DNA from: Ochotona curzoniae
Lineage: Eukaryota > Chordata > Mammalia > Lagomorpha > Ochotonidae
Length of the DNA: 64,000 bases
Assembly (NCBI RefSeq): GCF_017591425.1
Contig: NW_024466459.1
Span: 1,736,001 to 1,800,000, forward strand
Reading direction: 5' to 3'
The notes beneath the pieces are model-generated. The model was given only the letters and a program-made list of their open reading frames with translations, searched no databases and was not told where the DNA came from. Shown in pieces: positions 13,101 through 26,356 of the stretch. Position 1 is the first letter of the stretch. The number at the start of each line of letters is the position of its first letter. Both the position numbers and the translations under genes were made by a program.

Positions 13101-16100
13101 AGCAGAACCCCATGCTCATGGTGAGTCTCACAAGCACGTATTTCTTCATTGGAGAATTTGATTTGATGCCTAAGTGAAATCTGTCCACTGGTTTCCCTGT
13201 GGCAAAGGTGAAGTTATCTCCATTTACCCAGGTGCAATATCTGAAGAGAGTGCAGGCCTAAAAACAGAGAACTCTAAACCCTATACTATACTGCCCCGTC
13301 CATCTTAACTAAGCACTTATCCCACACTGTGCCTCTAACACCTTGCAGGCTGAGGAGTGACAGCAAAAACTAGCACAGACTTCCTTTTCCTTCACCACAA
13401 TCTCACAAGTAGATGCATCCTTCCTTGGCAACCTCACCACATGATTTCTTTTTATTTCTTTAAGTGGCAGTTCTCAGCTTCTCTGAAGAAGCACTTTGCT
13501 GCATCTCTTTGGCACGTCTAGAGCATGACCCCTGGGTACTGGGCCCATTATTAAGTAAAACAAAGGGTGCTTGAACATAGGCATTGCAATATCCACGATA
13601 GTCCATGGCTAACAAATACCAGGCAGGTGGAGTGGACAGTACAGATGCACTAGAAAAAGAAGGACACAATATTTTTTCCATTCAATATTTTTGGGTTCTA
13701 GTTGATTGTGGGTATTTAAAACCACAGAATGTGAAACTACAGAGAAGGAGGAACCCCTGTCTTATACGTGTAATAATTCCTGTTATGAAGATGTTTTGCC
13801 AGGGGCTGCTGTGCTGGCACACTGGGTTCAGCTGCCCTCAACCCGGTGATATCAGATCACCGGTTTGAGTCCTGGCTGCTCTATTTCTGATTCAACAATC
13901 TGCTCTTGTCATTGGGAAAGCAGCAGAAGGTGGCCCAAGTATGGCCCAACTACATGGATCCCTCTCATCTGCCTAGGAGACTTGGGTGGAGTTCCAGACG
14001 TTAGCTTTAACCAGAACCAACCTAGTTGTTGCAGCCATTTGGGGGTATGAACTAGTTAACGGAAGATATCTCTCTCGTGTGTGCCCTGTCATTTTTCCTT
14101 TCAAATAACTAACTAAATAAATAAATAAATAAATTTTTAAAAAATGTCTTGCTGGTGCTTTAATATGGTATTGGATTTCCGACAACAAAAAACGATTACA
14201 CACAAGCAACAGTTAAAATCTTGAAGTATCACCAACTATTTTCCATGTTTCATGCCATAGGAGGCTTAGAAAGTAGTGACATGAAAATCGATTTTTCTAC
14301 CTTTCTTCTAAGTTTTTTCTTTATCAGCTCACCATCCAATGGCTCATAAGATGAAGGAACCCTGATGGAAGCCAGGGGTCTCCTAACATCAAGCCCACTT
14401 AGAGCTCCCGCATCTGAGAAGGCAAATGAATCCATAGCAAGTTAGGAAAACTCTCAGCAACGAAGAAAACTTTTATTTTACCGTAATGACTGTTGACTTC
14501 AACATTGGGATCTGATACCTTCTCATTGTTGGAGTTCAGAAGTGGTACTGCTGGCCTTAAAATGAAAGGAAAACAGATCTTAACAGAGAGGTAAAATGCA
14601 TGTATATGGACCTAAGCCCAAACTGACAAAATAATCAAGGGAAATCATGAATAAATTAAGGAGAGTTTTCCAAAGGGAGAAGAACTTCACTGTCTCATTT
14701 GGAAAACGAATACTCCCCGCCCCTCGCCCGGGAGTACCAGGATGCCACACCCCACCCCAAACCCTCACACTCTGCTACTGCTTCTCAGAAGAGCAGAGCG
14801 CTCATTTCCATACTTCGAGTTTCTAGACTTTATGACAATAGCATGCAGTCATTTGGTAGAGACGAACTCCACTCTGCCACATAAGTACGTTTTAAAATTC
14901 CCATCCACTACCGTTATAATTTCCCAAGGAAAAGGGCATTTCACAAATAATAGTGTAGGAAGAGTATGAGCTCAGGATGAAGGCCATTCCTTCCCCTGAA
15001 ATCAGGAATCCGCCACTGGGACAGGCACACACACACACACACACGGCCCCTGTGTTTCTGAGCTTGCAGAGAATCACTGGAGATTTCCTAAGGGCCAGAC
15101 TCCCCCTACAGACACAGCCTTCCACGCCCCACACAGCCTTCCACGCCCCACACAGCAGCCACGCCCACACAGCAGCCACGCCCACACAGCAGCCACGCCC
15201 ACACAAGGACACTGACCTGGACATCTCCACCGGCATCTGCTTGCCTTCAAAAAAGAAGAGAGAAACAAAGCAGCGTCAGAGAAGGCACCGCACCCCTGGC
15301 CTGGGGGGGACACTCACATCCAACATGTTTGGCTTGCTGATGATGGAATGCTCACAAGAAAAGAGAAAACATGGCCAGATCCATTCACCCCTAGGGGTGG
15401 GAGGATCAGAAAAGGCTAAGAGGGAAGAAAAATGGGAGGCGGGGAGGGAACGGGTTCTCTCCATTCTAGATTCGAGTATTGTACATCATTTCCTCCCCAT
15501 AGGACGTTTTGACTTTGTGAGCCAACCATGATTGCTATGAGCAGAGTCTACCAGGGACCAAGAGTGGGAGCCAGATTAGCTGGACAGGTGGGCAGCTGTC
15601 TCCTTGATCCAGGACAATCCCATTAAAGTAAAGGCTAAGTCAATTACTTCACTTTCCATTTCACATTGGCAGAGCCAACGCCACAGTCGGCCTTGAGGAG
15701 GAGTTTGTCCTAGAGCCCGTCCTTTCCCGCTTGGGAGAAACATCCCAGGCTCCTCACCCAATCTGCCCTGACCAACTCTAGAGACTCCCCAAGCAGCATC
15801 CTGCCTGGTGGACCTACACAAACGATGTTACTGTAACTCCTCCAAGTCCAGGCTCCACACCTACCAAGCTTCAAGCTTTACTCGTCAAGGGAATCTCCCC
15901 CATCAAGGTGTCCTCAGCCCCTTCCGGGGCAGAGCACCAGCCACCCAGGGGAGATGAGCTCAGCCTGCCTGTGGCCAGTGCCCTGGGAAAGACCACCTGT
16001 CAGAAGGGAGGGAGAGAGAGCGTGGCTCACCCTTGGCTTTCCTCAGAAAGTAGCAGCGGGCCCCGATGATCAAGGAGGCAATGATCACACCGATGACAAC

Positions 16101-17546
16101 CACTGCAATCAGTCCCTTCTGCCACGGGGCAAGGAAGACTGCAAGAAAACATTCAGATGTGTAAGCTCCCCCTCTGTCAGCCAGAAACAACACCAGACTT
16201 AACGGTGTCGCAGGCAAGCCTGATGGGTAGAGTCCTGATAATGAATGTTGGTCTAGCTCTGGGTGACTTGGCACCCCTGGCTGGTGCAGAAGGGATGGTC
16301 TCTACTCCCAAAGGCAGGCAGCTATGGTGTTCCTGGAAAGAATAAGCTAGCTCTGGGGGTGCAGACGTCTTTCTAGGGTGCCTCCTCGGTCCCCCTTTGC
16401 TGGAGGGGTTCCCTCCCCATGTCCCTTCTGCATGACCCAGGCCCCTTGGCCACAGGTGTTCCTGAGGGGAGATGTTTGACTGTGAGACAAGTGGTATCCC
16501 TCTCAAGAATCTCTTAAGAATATTCCCAGTTGCTTACCCACCCCATTTCCTGTTTCTCACTTAAGCTTACGTAAGTAAGACTTCCAATTCATTCCAATAA
16601 TGTTTGTCACTGGGCAACCAAAGAGTCTGGAAGGCACTTGGTTTCTTAAGTCTCAGGCATGCCGTCTGCCAGGTGGTGTGGAGTTTTTGACCTTGCCCTT
16701 GGAGCCCAGGCTGAACCTGGCTGGGACTTGACTCACCTCTGACGGTCAGGGTGTTGCTCTGGAAGGCACGTCTGGTAAAGCTGGCCCGGTTGGAGGCAGT
16801 GCAGTAATACCTGCCCTCCTGCTTCTTGCTGGCCTGATGCGTCCTCCAAAATGCCTGTGTCTCATTCAAGGTGATCTGGTAGAAGGCTTGGTCCAGGTTC
16901 TCTTTGTAAAACTTGTACGTGATCGGGCCGGTGCCTTCCTTCACAGAGCAGCGCAGCGTCATTTCTTTCCCAGTCTCCACCTCCTCATTGAGCAGGATGG
17001 AGAGCCTGACCTCTTCCACCGGGGCTGGAAAGAAAGAGAAGGGTGAGCTCCTGGCAGAAGGCTGAAGATAAGGAACTTGTGCTAATGGACCCCTCTTGGC
17101 TTCACTGACTGAGTCAACTATACAAGAGATGGAGGACACTCTGCTCTCTTCTTACCTCTCATGTATTTCTGACCACTCAGCTTGGCTTGACTCCCACTGC
17201 TCCATGTCTGAAAATGCACTCTCGGGCCCGGCGGCGTGATCTAGTGTCTAAAGTCCTCGCCTTGAGCGCACTGGGATTCCATGTGGGTGCCAGTTCTAAT
17301 CCCGGCAGCTCCATTTCCCATCCAGCTCCCTGCTTGTGGCCTGGGAACACAGTCGAGGATGGACTAATGCTTTGGGACCCTGCACCCGTATGGGAGACCT
17401 GGAAAGAAGTTCCTGGCACCCGGCTTCGGATTGGCGCAGCACCGGCTATTGCAGTCACTTGGGGAGTGAATCATCGGACGGAAGATCTTCCTTTCTGTCT
17501 CTCCTCCTTTCTGTATATCTGACTTTGTAATAAAAATAAATAAATC

Positions 17547-17620
<74 letters not shown>

Positions 17621-20600
17621 GAAGGAAGGAAGGAAGGGAGAAAGAAAGAAAGAAAGAAAATGCACTCTCTCTACTTTGCAAGAGCCCTGAAAGGTCACCT
17701 GAGCCCCTGCCCATGGTCCCTGATTCTCCTGAAGACAAATGGCTGTTTCCCAGCCTCTCCTGCTGCATTCAGCTTTCTCTGCTTCTGCGCCACCTCCCAT
17801 CCCTCCTCTTATCCACGCCTTATTTTCTCTTTTATCTTCTGAAGTACAGGTCCTCTGAAAAGTTCAGTCTTCAGCGCTCCATCCATACTTGTGTCTATTG
17901 GTTGTGTCTACACTCAGAATTTCTATTCCAGAGCCTTGAGCACCTACACATGTGCCCTGCTAGCAGCTCCAGGCCTCCCTGCATCGCCTACCCTGGGAGC
18001 CCAGCCAGTGTCCTTGCCAGTGGCTCCAAGAAGAACTCAGCTGCTTCCTTTATCATCCTCGCTCAACCACCAAACTTCTGGTCCTGAGTTGGCTCACCAA
18101 GTAGACTTCCTTCCATGGGAGAATGGCCAGGTCAGCAGCAGCCATGCTGCCCCATGAACTACCCTCTTGTCCTTGCAGAGGCCAGTAAGACCATGAAGCA
18201 GTGCTGGTGGGAAGAAGCCACACCAGGACAGACACATCCCAGATCTCTTCCACTGGTACACAATTATAACGCAAAACAGAGACCAAAGACAGCAAGGCGA
18301 AGGGGAGGGGGGGGAGCCTTGTTATGCTCTTGCAGTTCTGACAGATGCAGGCTCCACATCCTGCAGCCCCTGCCAGGGCTGGTAGGAAAGCAGCACCCTG
18401 ACTTGCCATCCTCAGAGATGGATGGCACTGATGGCCTGGGAGGCAGCAAAGACCAAGAAGGCCCCCCTCTGCCCCCTTCCAGCAGCCATGCTTCCTGAAG
18501 TCTGGGTGTTCTTCCTCTGAGAAGTGCCGGCCATGTTTAGAAAAAGGGCTACACTGATCTCAGCAATTGCTCCCCACCCCTAGTATTTTGCAGCCCTGTT
18601 TCCTGGATCCTGTTTGCGAGTGGGTACACATTTATTATGTGGCTTTTGTACAAGAATCACTCACTTCTCTTCGCATCGCCATGATCCCTGGGTAAGCCTA
18701 ACTTGGAAAAATGCTAACTAAAGCCCCCAGGTCCTTGTGATTTTTCTCTTAACACAGCAACTCACCTATCACCTTGACCTTCACAATCTCACTGGATATT
18801 TTGTCCTGGGAATGGCAGTTGTCCACAACACACTGGTATTCCACGTCTTTGGTTGGAATATCTTTAAATACTGCAGGGTCATTTGAGTACTTTGTATAAT
18901 TCTCCAAGATGGTATTTGCTTTCCAAAGCTGATAAGAAATGGGCAAAGTTCCATTTGCTTGGCAGCTCACTTCTATGGGCTCCCCTTTGATGATCTCAGA
19001 CTTCGTGTTATGAGAAATCCTGGGCCTGGAGAGCATTTCTAGAAACAGGGAAAAACTGTGTGTAAGTGGCATTAAAGGCAGAAGCAATGCATCCACTGCA
19101 GAGGGCCCTGTCCCAAACTATGGGCTTTGCTTTTTCAGTCCCTGCAATTTCAAATGCCTGCCCTTCTTATCTATCTTTAAGAGACTCCTGCCTTAGACTG
19201 ACAGGCAGTGTCTGGGGAAGGAGGTGGGCTGTTGGAGGGAGGGCAGTTACGTGCCTGATGATCGGGGAGAGAAAAAGACAGGTGCTACAAGCAAAACACA
19301 GACAAAGAAGAGTGGGGGAACAACTGACCTATTGGTTTAGCTGCTACCTGGAATGCCTGTGTCCTGTATTAGAGTTCCTGGGGTGCTCCAGGTTGACCAC
19401 AGGCTTTGGTGTAAGTAATTGGGCTCCTCACTCCAGTTTTGGCTGTTGATCGCAGGCATTTGGGGAGTAAACTAACAGATTGGGGATTTCTCCTTTACTC
19501 TACTTATCAAAAAATTAAAACTAAAAATAAAAGAATGAGAGGGCTGGTGCAGTGGCTTGGCAAGCTAACCCTTAGCCTGCAGCACCAGGATGCCATATGG
19601 CCATCAGTTTGAGTCCTGGCTGCTCTACTTTCAATCTAGTTCCCCGCTAATGGCCTAGGAGGATGGCCCATGGCCTTGGAACCCGTGCACTCATGTGGGA
19701 ATCTTGGAAAAAGCTCATGGCTACCAGCTTCAGACCAGACCAGCTTTGCTCTCACTGCTGTGGTCTTTTTAGGTACTTAACTAGATGGAAGATTCTTGCT
19801 TCTCCCTCATCCTCTCCATAACTCCTTTTTTTAAAAAAAAAAAAAGATTTATTTATTTTATTGGAAAGTCAGATATACAGAGAGGAGGAGAGACAGAGAA
19901 GAAGATCTTCCATCTGATGTTTTACTCCCCAAATGGCTGCAATGGCCGGAGCTGAGTCAATACGAAGGCAGGAGCCAGAAGCTTCTTCCAGGTCTCCCAT
20001 GCTGGTGCAGCATCCCAAGAGAATGGCTTTGGGCTGTCCTGGACTGCGTTCCCAGGCCACAGGCAGGGAGCTGGATGGGAAGTGGGGCTATCGGGACTAG
20101 AACCAGCGTCCATATGGGATTCTGGCACATGCAAGGCAAGGACTTTAGCTGCTAGGTTATCATTTCGGGTCCATCTGCTCGATTATTCTTTTATTTCAAG
20201 TAAAATAAACAAATGTCAAGCAAGCAAGAAAGAAAGGAGGGAGGGAGGGAGGGAGGAAGGGAGGAAGAGAGGAAGGAAGGGGAAGAAAAAAAGAAGAATG
20301 GGGGGGCGGGGTGGGGAGTCAATGTTTAGTAGTTAAGGTGCTAGTTGTGGTGCATCCCACACAGGAGTGCCTGAGTTCAATTCCTGGCTCCAGCTTCCTG
20401 CTAATACAGCTCCGGAAGGTAAGTGGGTTCCGGTTACCCCTGTGGGAGGCCTGAACTGAGTTCCCAGTTCAGGCTTTGGCCAGGCCCAGCTCCAGCAGTA
20501 TCAGGCACCTGAGGAGTGAGCCAGTTGATGGGAAGCCTGTGTGAGTATATACATAAATAACAACTTAAGAAAAGCATCACACCCTCACGAATGGACTGTT

Positions 20601-23600
20601 TACATTATAAACTCACACGTTCACATGTGCTTAAAAATATACTATTTTTGTGTTAAGCACACATACAGAATTATGCAAGCGTAACAAGTACACAGAGTAT
20701 GTTTTAAAACAAAATCTTGTCAGGGTAGGCATTATGATATAGGGGATAAAGCTGCTGCCTATGGCACCAGCATCCTAATTCGTGTCCCAGAGGCTCTGCT
20801 TCCTGCTAGTGGGCTGAGAAAGTAATAGAAAACAGTCCAAGTCCTTGGGGCCCCTGCACCCATGTGGGCTCCTGGCTTCGAACTGATCCAGCTCTGGTCA
20901 TTGCAACTATTTTGGGAAAGAACCAGCAGACAGAAGCACATTCTCTCTCTCTTTCTCTCTTTGGCTCTTCCCCTCTCTCCCTGTTAACTGTCTTTCAAAT
21001 AAGTAAACCAATAATTTTTTGCAAAAAAAAAAAAAAAAAAAAAAGAATGACCAATGATTTTCTCCCAAGGATAGCAATGAGAGGACTAAAATGTAAAGGC
21101 CTACAATTGTCTCTTGTACTCTTTCCTCTTGAATTAAATAGTGTGTTCACATATATGTTAAAATCTGGGTTTAGCTGAAATGAAAATTTTACAGGGATAA
21201 ACCACACCCCAGATTAGACAGCAAGACTAGGACTGGATAATATTAACTGTTCCACAGTCATCTGGAACCTTGCTTCTCACAGTGGAGTACAGGGTCCATG
21301 GCATTAGCACCACAGGGTCCAAGCTGAAGACACAGAATCTGCCCCCATCCTGACCTGCCCTGTCAGAACCTTGGTCTTTTACATTTTTACAAAAGAACTC
21401 CCACAAAGTTCATGGGAAACAGAATTACAAGGGCAGATTATTTGGGCACAAAAAAAAAAATAGTTAAATCCATGCACAGTTTTTTGGCACCCAAACTAAC
21501 AGCATGATCTCTTAACAGTTTTCCCAAACTGTTTGAAGTCCTCACATGCACAGATCCAGGAAGAAGAAACCCAACTCTAAGTGGTCCCAGTGCCTATACT
21601 GAACTCACTAGGAGTCCCACCACTTCCAGTTAGCCAAGACACAGACAAAAACTGAAACTCAGGTCTTGTTATGGTTTGACGTTGACTGAGCAGGGTCTCC
21701 TTTCTGACCTTTTGGGTAGATGTAGCCAGACTCGTGCCAATTCAGAAGTCACATTCATGGGCATGCAGTCCTGACACAGCTTGAGCCCGATCTTGGCCAG
21801 CACATTGTTCTTGGACCACCTCTTGCCCACGCTCAGAGCACAAATACCCCCTTGCTTCTCTTTGGTCCCAAGATATCCTCCTCTCTCTCTTTCTTGAGAG
21901 AGTTCCTTGCCTGACTCTAATCTCCCTGAAGACGGGAGTTGAGGACAGTTGGCAGGCAGTTCCCCTCTTCCCAGTCCATCTCGGCAAGGACATACTCACC
22001 ACACACAACTATCCAGACAGTGTTGCTTCTCTTGACTACTTTGCCAATGCTTGCAGTGCAGGTGTACATTCCACTGTCCTCCTGCGCTGCAGTTTTTGTG
22101 AAATTTTGATTTTCTGATATGATTGTGCCTTCCTTCAGCATGGTGAAGTTGGCTGGGGGTGCTCCTGGGATGAAGCATGACAGGGCCAGGCTCTCACCTT
22201 GGTCCAGATGGGTGGAAGAATATTCCAGCTTTGGCTTGGCAAACAGTTCTGGAAAACATTGAGTGGGAATGGGACAAGATGTGTCTGGGCACCTTCCAAG
22301 GGCTCAGGGAGGAAGTTATCCAGGGAAAATATCCTAGCAAGAGTTATCTTTGCCCATAGGGACTGCTGTGACAAAATGCCACAGACTGGTCTCTTGATAA
22401 CAGAGCCAGATCTTAAGGAGCTCTCTGTCCCCAGGAAGCTGTGTAACATACACAAAGTGCTCAACAGACATTGAGTTGACTCTTTAAATAATACAGTATC
22501 AATCTGCTGAGTGAAAAACATGAAACAGGAAGATATTTATCATCAACACTAATGCACTAAATTGTAACGGGGGCCAGTTTGTACAAGGGGACTTCAAAAG
22601 GTGCACAGAAAAACAGAAATAAGGTTTTCAAGTTGGTGGAATCAGATTAGACAGACAGAGAAGGATTGGTCGAGGTGAAGCAGACAGGGTGTGATCCCAG
22701 GAAACAGGAAAGGACAGGCGATGGCAGAGGGACACTTGGACACCCTGTGGACAAGGGGAAGCAGCAGAGACAGTGGAGTGGTGCTACAGTGACCAGATAT
22801 TCCAGCAGCGATCAGATTTCCACTGGCAGCCAGCAGCACAATCTGTAATAGCAAAGACATGGAAACAACCCAGATGCCCAATAAAAAGGAGTGGATTCTG
22901 TGGAATACTACTCAGGCATTAAAATAAATGAAATTCTATCATTTGTAACAAAATGGTCCCAACTAGAGACCACTATAATCAATGAAATAAGCCAATCCCA
23001 AAAGGACAAATATCATATATTCTCTCTAATATAAGGCAACCTTCACACAAAATATAAGATCAATAGATACAGGTATATAAGCATATACATATATTCATTT
23101 AGTGGAACTGTATAATGCAGACTATCATACTAAGAAAGGAAGTTACAGTGCAGTAGGCATCTCTACTCCTAAATAAAAGATGGACTCCCAATGAAACTGT
23201 TAAATGTATCTTGACTATAGGACACTGGACTCTACCATTGTCTGTGCCTACACTTAAATAGAAGAATGATGGACTTGCGGCTGTTGCTGAAGGATACACT
23301 ACTATAATAGTACAGGGGGATTCAGTAGGGTGAACGTTTAATTGGGAGGGTAGGAGGGGAAATCCCTGAGCCTATGGAACGGTATCATGTAAAAAAAAAA
23401 AAAAAGCAGAATTAAAAGATAAGTTTGTTTTGGTACAAACATGCAATTGTCCACTGGGAAGTTGGCAGACTACCACCCTAGGAAACTGGGGACTCTTACT
23501 GTGATGGCATAGTCAGTGATTGACCAATAGGGTGATTTTTGGTAAATGAGCGAATGAATGCACAAATGGACACTTTCATCGGAAATCAAGAAGCACTAAC

Positions 23601-26315
23601 CTCTTCTACCTTCAGAAACAATCTCATCCAACACTCATTTCTTCATCTGACAAATTCCTGCCCTGTGCCAGGCAATGTTCCAGGTCTTAGCATCTAGTTC
23701 TCAATTAAATAGATCGTGTTCCTCTCCTCAGTAGCTCCCAGAAGCAGAATATATATAATGAACAAGCAAGAAAGGAAGAGAATTTTTTAAAGAAGAATTT
23801 GGGGCCCAAGTATTTTAGTGAGAACTGAAGCCAGGTGATGTGAATGGCAATCAAAGGGATATTTTAGTGCCTGGGTCTCGAAACCAAACAGGGGATGACT
23901 CTTATTCTGTTGCGTTGTGACCCTAGACTCTTTCAGTGGGTTACTAACCTCTTGGTCTTAGTTTACACATCCATAAAATACGTACCATAATACTCATCTC
24001 CTCGAAATACTGTGAGCATGAGCTAGGTAAGTATATAAACCATCACACCATGTGTATCACAGGGGAGTTTGTTCCTATACTTTTTGGCAAACAACTGTTT
24101 TCTCATTCTGAGGCCATCCTAGGATTCATGCCTAGTATCTAGCATGGTGCTTGGCACAGAAGGAAGCAATGTCAAAGTGATAAGGGAGATGCCCACCAAT
24201 GTTCTAGAGGAGGCACTGGACTAACAGTTCAGCAAAGTCATCTCACTGAAGCACTGGAACGATCCTGGAGAACTTTGCCACCAACTCACAGAGCCGAGTC
24301 TAATTCAACAACGCACCCAAGGTCACTGAAGCAGTGAGTGGCAAGGCTAGGACTGAGCACCAGAACCTATACCACTTACTCTGCACTGATTTCAACCCAA
24401 CAGGAGCAGAAAAGTTATCAGCTCTGGATTCCGGTAGAGGTGCCCCTTGTGCCCACCACATGCCAATGTCCTGCAGGAGCTACCCTACCTGTAATGTTGA
24501 CCATGACGCTGCTGACCTTGGAGATGTGTCTGGATTCCACTTTGCACGTATAGTTGCCATTGTGCTCCACCAGGGCCATTACCGAGTAGACAGCCTCATA
24601 GCCATTTTTGTTGGAGGCCACAATCTCCTTGTCCTTTTGGATTATGATTTCCGGAAACTCTTGGGGCTGGGGCGTCACTTGGATGGTGCACTTGATGTGG
24701 AGCTCATCTCCTTCTGTGATCTGATCCTTTTGTGGGCTGATGTGGAACTTAGGAATAGAGAAGGATTCTACAAGACAAGAGGACCACCTGGTTGGATCTA
24801 TGTTCAAACCTGGACACTACCTACTCTGCTCTCCTCTGTTTTAGCTGTTTCCCTTTTATAACTTCCATTTATCCCAGTGAAATTCTAAAAATTTAACCTC
24901 TCTTGTCAAAACCCCTTGGGCTGCTCTGCTGCTGCCTTCCTTGCTCCTCATTCGTGCAGCTTTTTCTTAACAACAACTTTCTACCCTCCTTGAACTTCCC
25001 AAAGTGCAGACACATTGTCTAGATCTCATGTGCGGAACCTTCTTCAGATGACCTGAGATAACCCAACAGGTGAAAGTGGACTCTGTATACCACTTGCCCA
25101 TCACATACTTTCTGGGCTTTTCTCATATTATGTCATGGAACCTTGTCACTTCGGCAGGAATATGCAATAGCTTCCAAAAGTGATGGCCAAATAGACTATG
25201 TGGCTCCACAGAAATGCATATTTAAATAACCCTATCCCAAAAAAGCAGCTTCCAATCTGTAATGAAACTTGGAAAAATTAATGAGACATGGTTTATTTTG
25301 GAGTAAAACTTTGAAATCCATGCATACCAGGAACCTTTAAACAGTGCGTGGGGAAATGTGTGTTAAAAAAAAAAAACAAAAAACTAAGGAGTCATTTCAA
25401 TTCTTGCACGAAAATAAACTTTTTTTTATTTGATTTTTTTCATGAACTTTATTTACTTTTAAGATATATTACTTGGAAAGGCAGATTTATAGACAGAAGA
25501 AAAAACAGAAAGATCTTGCATCTGCTGGTTCCCTCCCCAAGTGGCCACAACTGCCAGAATTAAGCTGATCTGAAGCCAGGTTTTTCTTCCAGGTCTCCCG
25601 CAGGGTACAAGTTTCCAAGGTTTTGGGTCATCCTCTACTGCTTTCCCAGGCCATAAGCAGGGAGCTGGTATGGTAAGTGGAACAACCGGGACAGGAACCG
25701 GCACCCAAATGGAATCCTGGCACTTACAAGGTGAAAATTTAGCCGCTAGACCATTGCACCAGGCCGTTCCATGAAAACAAGATTTACTTATTTATTTGCA
25801 AGTCAAAGTGACAGATAGTAGCGAGGGAAAGGGGAAAGAGAGAGAAAAATAAAGGTTATCTTCCCTGTGCTGGCTCATTCCCTTTATAGCCACAATGGTT
25901 GGAGTTGATCCAGGTAAAAGCCAGGAGAAAAGAACTCCATCTCAGTCTCCCACATGGGTGGCAAGGACCCAAACACTTGGGTCACCATTCATCGCTTTCT
26001 CAGGTTTGTTATCAGAGAACTAGACAGGAAGTGGAGCAGCCAGGACTTGATATGGGAAGCCAGTACGCAAGCAGCCAGCTTAACTTGCTGTTCCACAACA
26101 CTGGTTCCTCCATGAACTTTTTGAAGTACCTCTGCAATTTCAATTTACTTCTTTAAATGCTGGTCATGACTCACAAATAACTTAACATTATCTGCAAAAC
26201 ACTGTATTTAAAAAATACGGGTCAGATACCAGCGTGTAGGATCTTTAGGAGAGTAGGCTGAGGCTACCATGGTTTTTGTTACCATGGACACATCAAAAAC
26301 AAAGCAGAGCATAGA

Positions 26316-26356
<41 letters not shown>

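Larger units (their letters stand above)
12304..14481 (-). other. PECAM1 intron 11 (2.2 kb)
   Basis: It holds a SINE fragment at about 12715-12925 (+) and a more complete SINE at about 13800-14143 (+). The rest appears unique. Confidence 0.75.
17025..18765 (-). other. PECAM1 intron 7 (1.7 kb)
   Basis: It contains one young SINE with a greatly expanded AAAG tail (17224-17656). The 17.7-18.7 kb remainder appears unique. Overlapping short reading frames there show no protein family I recognise. Confidence 0.75.
19039..21999 (-). other. PECAM1 intron 6 (3.0 kb)
   Basis: Packed with SINEs: 19538-19830 (+), 19836-20170 (-), 20310-20575 (+) and 20725-21045 (+), plus a GA-rich microsatellite at about 20218-20300. 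The adjacent opposite-orientation pair at 19.54-20.17 kb could pair in the pre-mRNA. An old repeat with an AGTTCATGGGAAA motif lies near 21.40-21.50 kb. Confidence 0.75.

Noticed and set aside
15892..16345. Open frames extending past exon 9 on the minus strand
   Set aside because: Only 16031-16138 matches PECAM1. Consensus splice sites bound it, and the flanking codons are intronic.
17364..17800. Phe/Leu/Ser-repeat proteins encoded on the minus strand
   Set aside because: They are translations of the CTTT microsatellite and SINE body inside PECAM1 intron 7.
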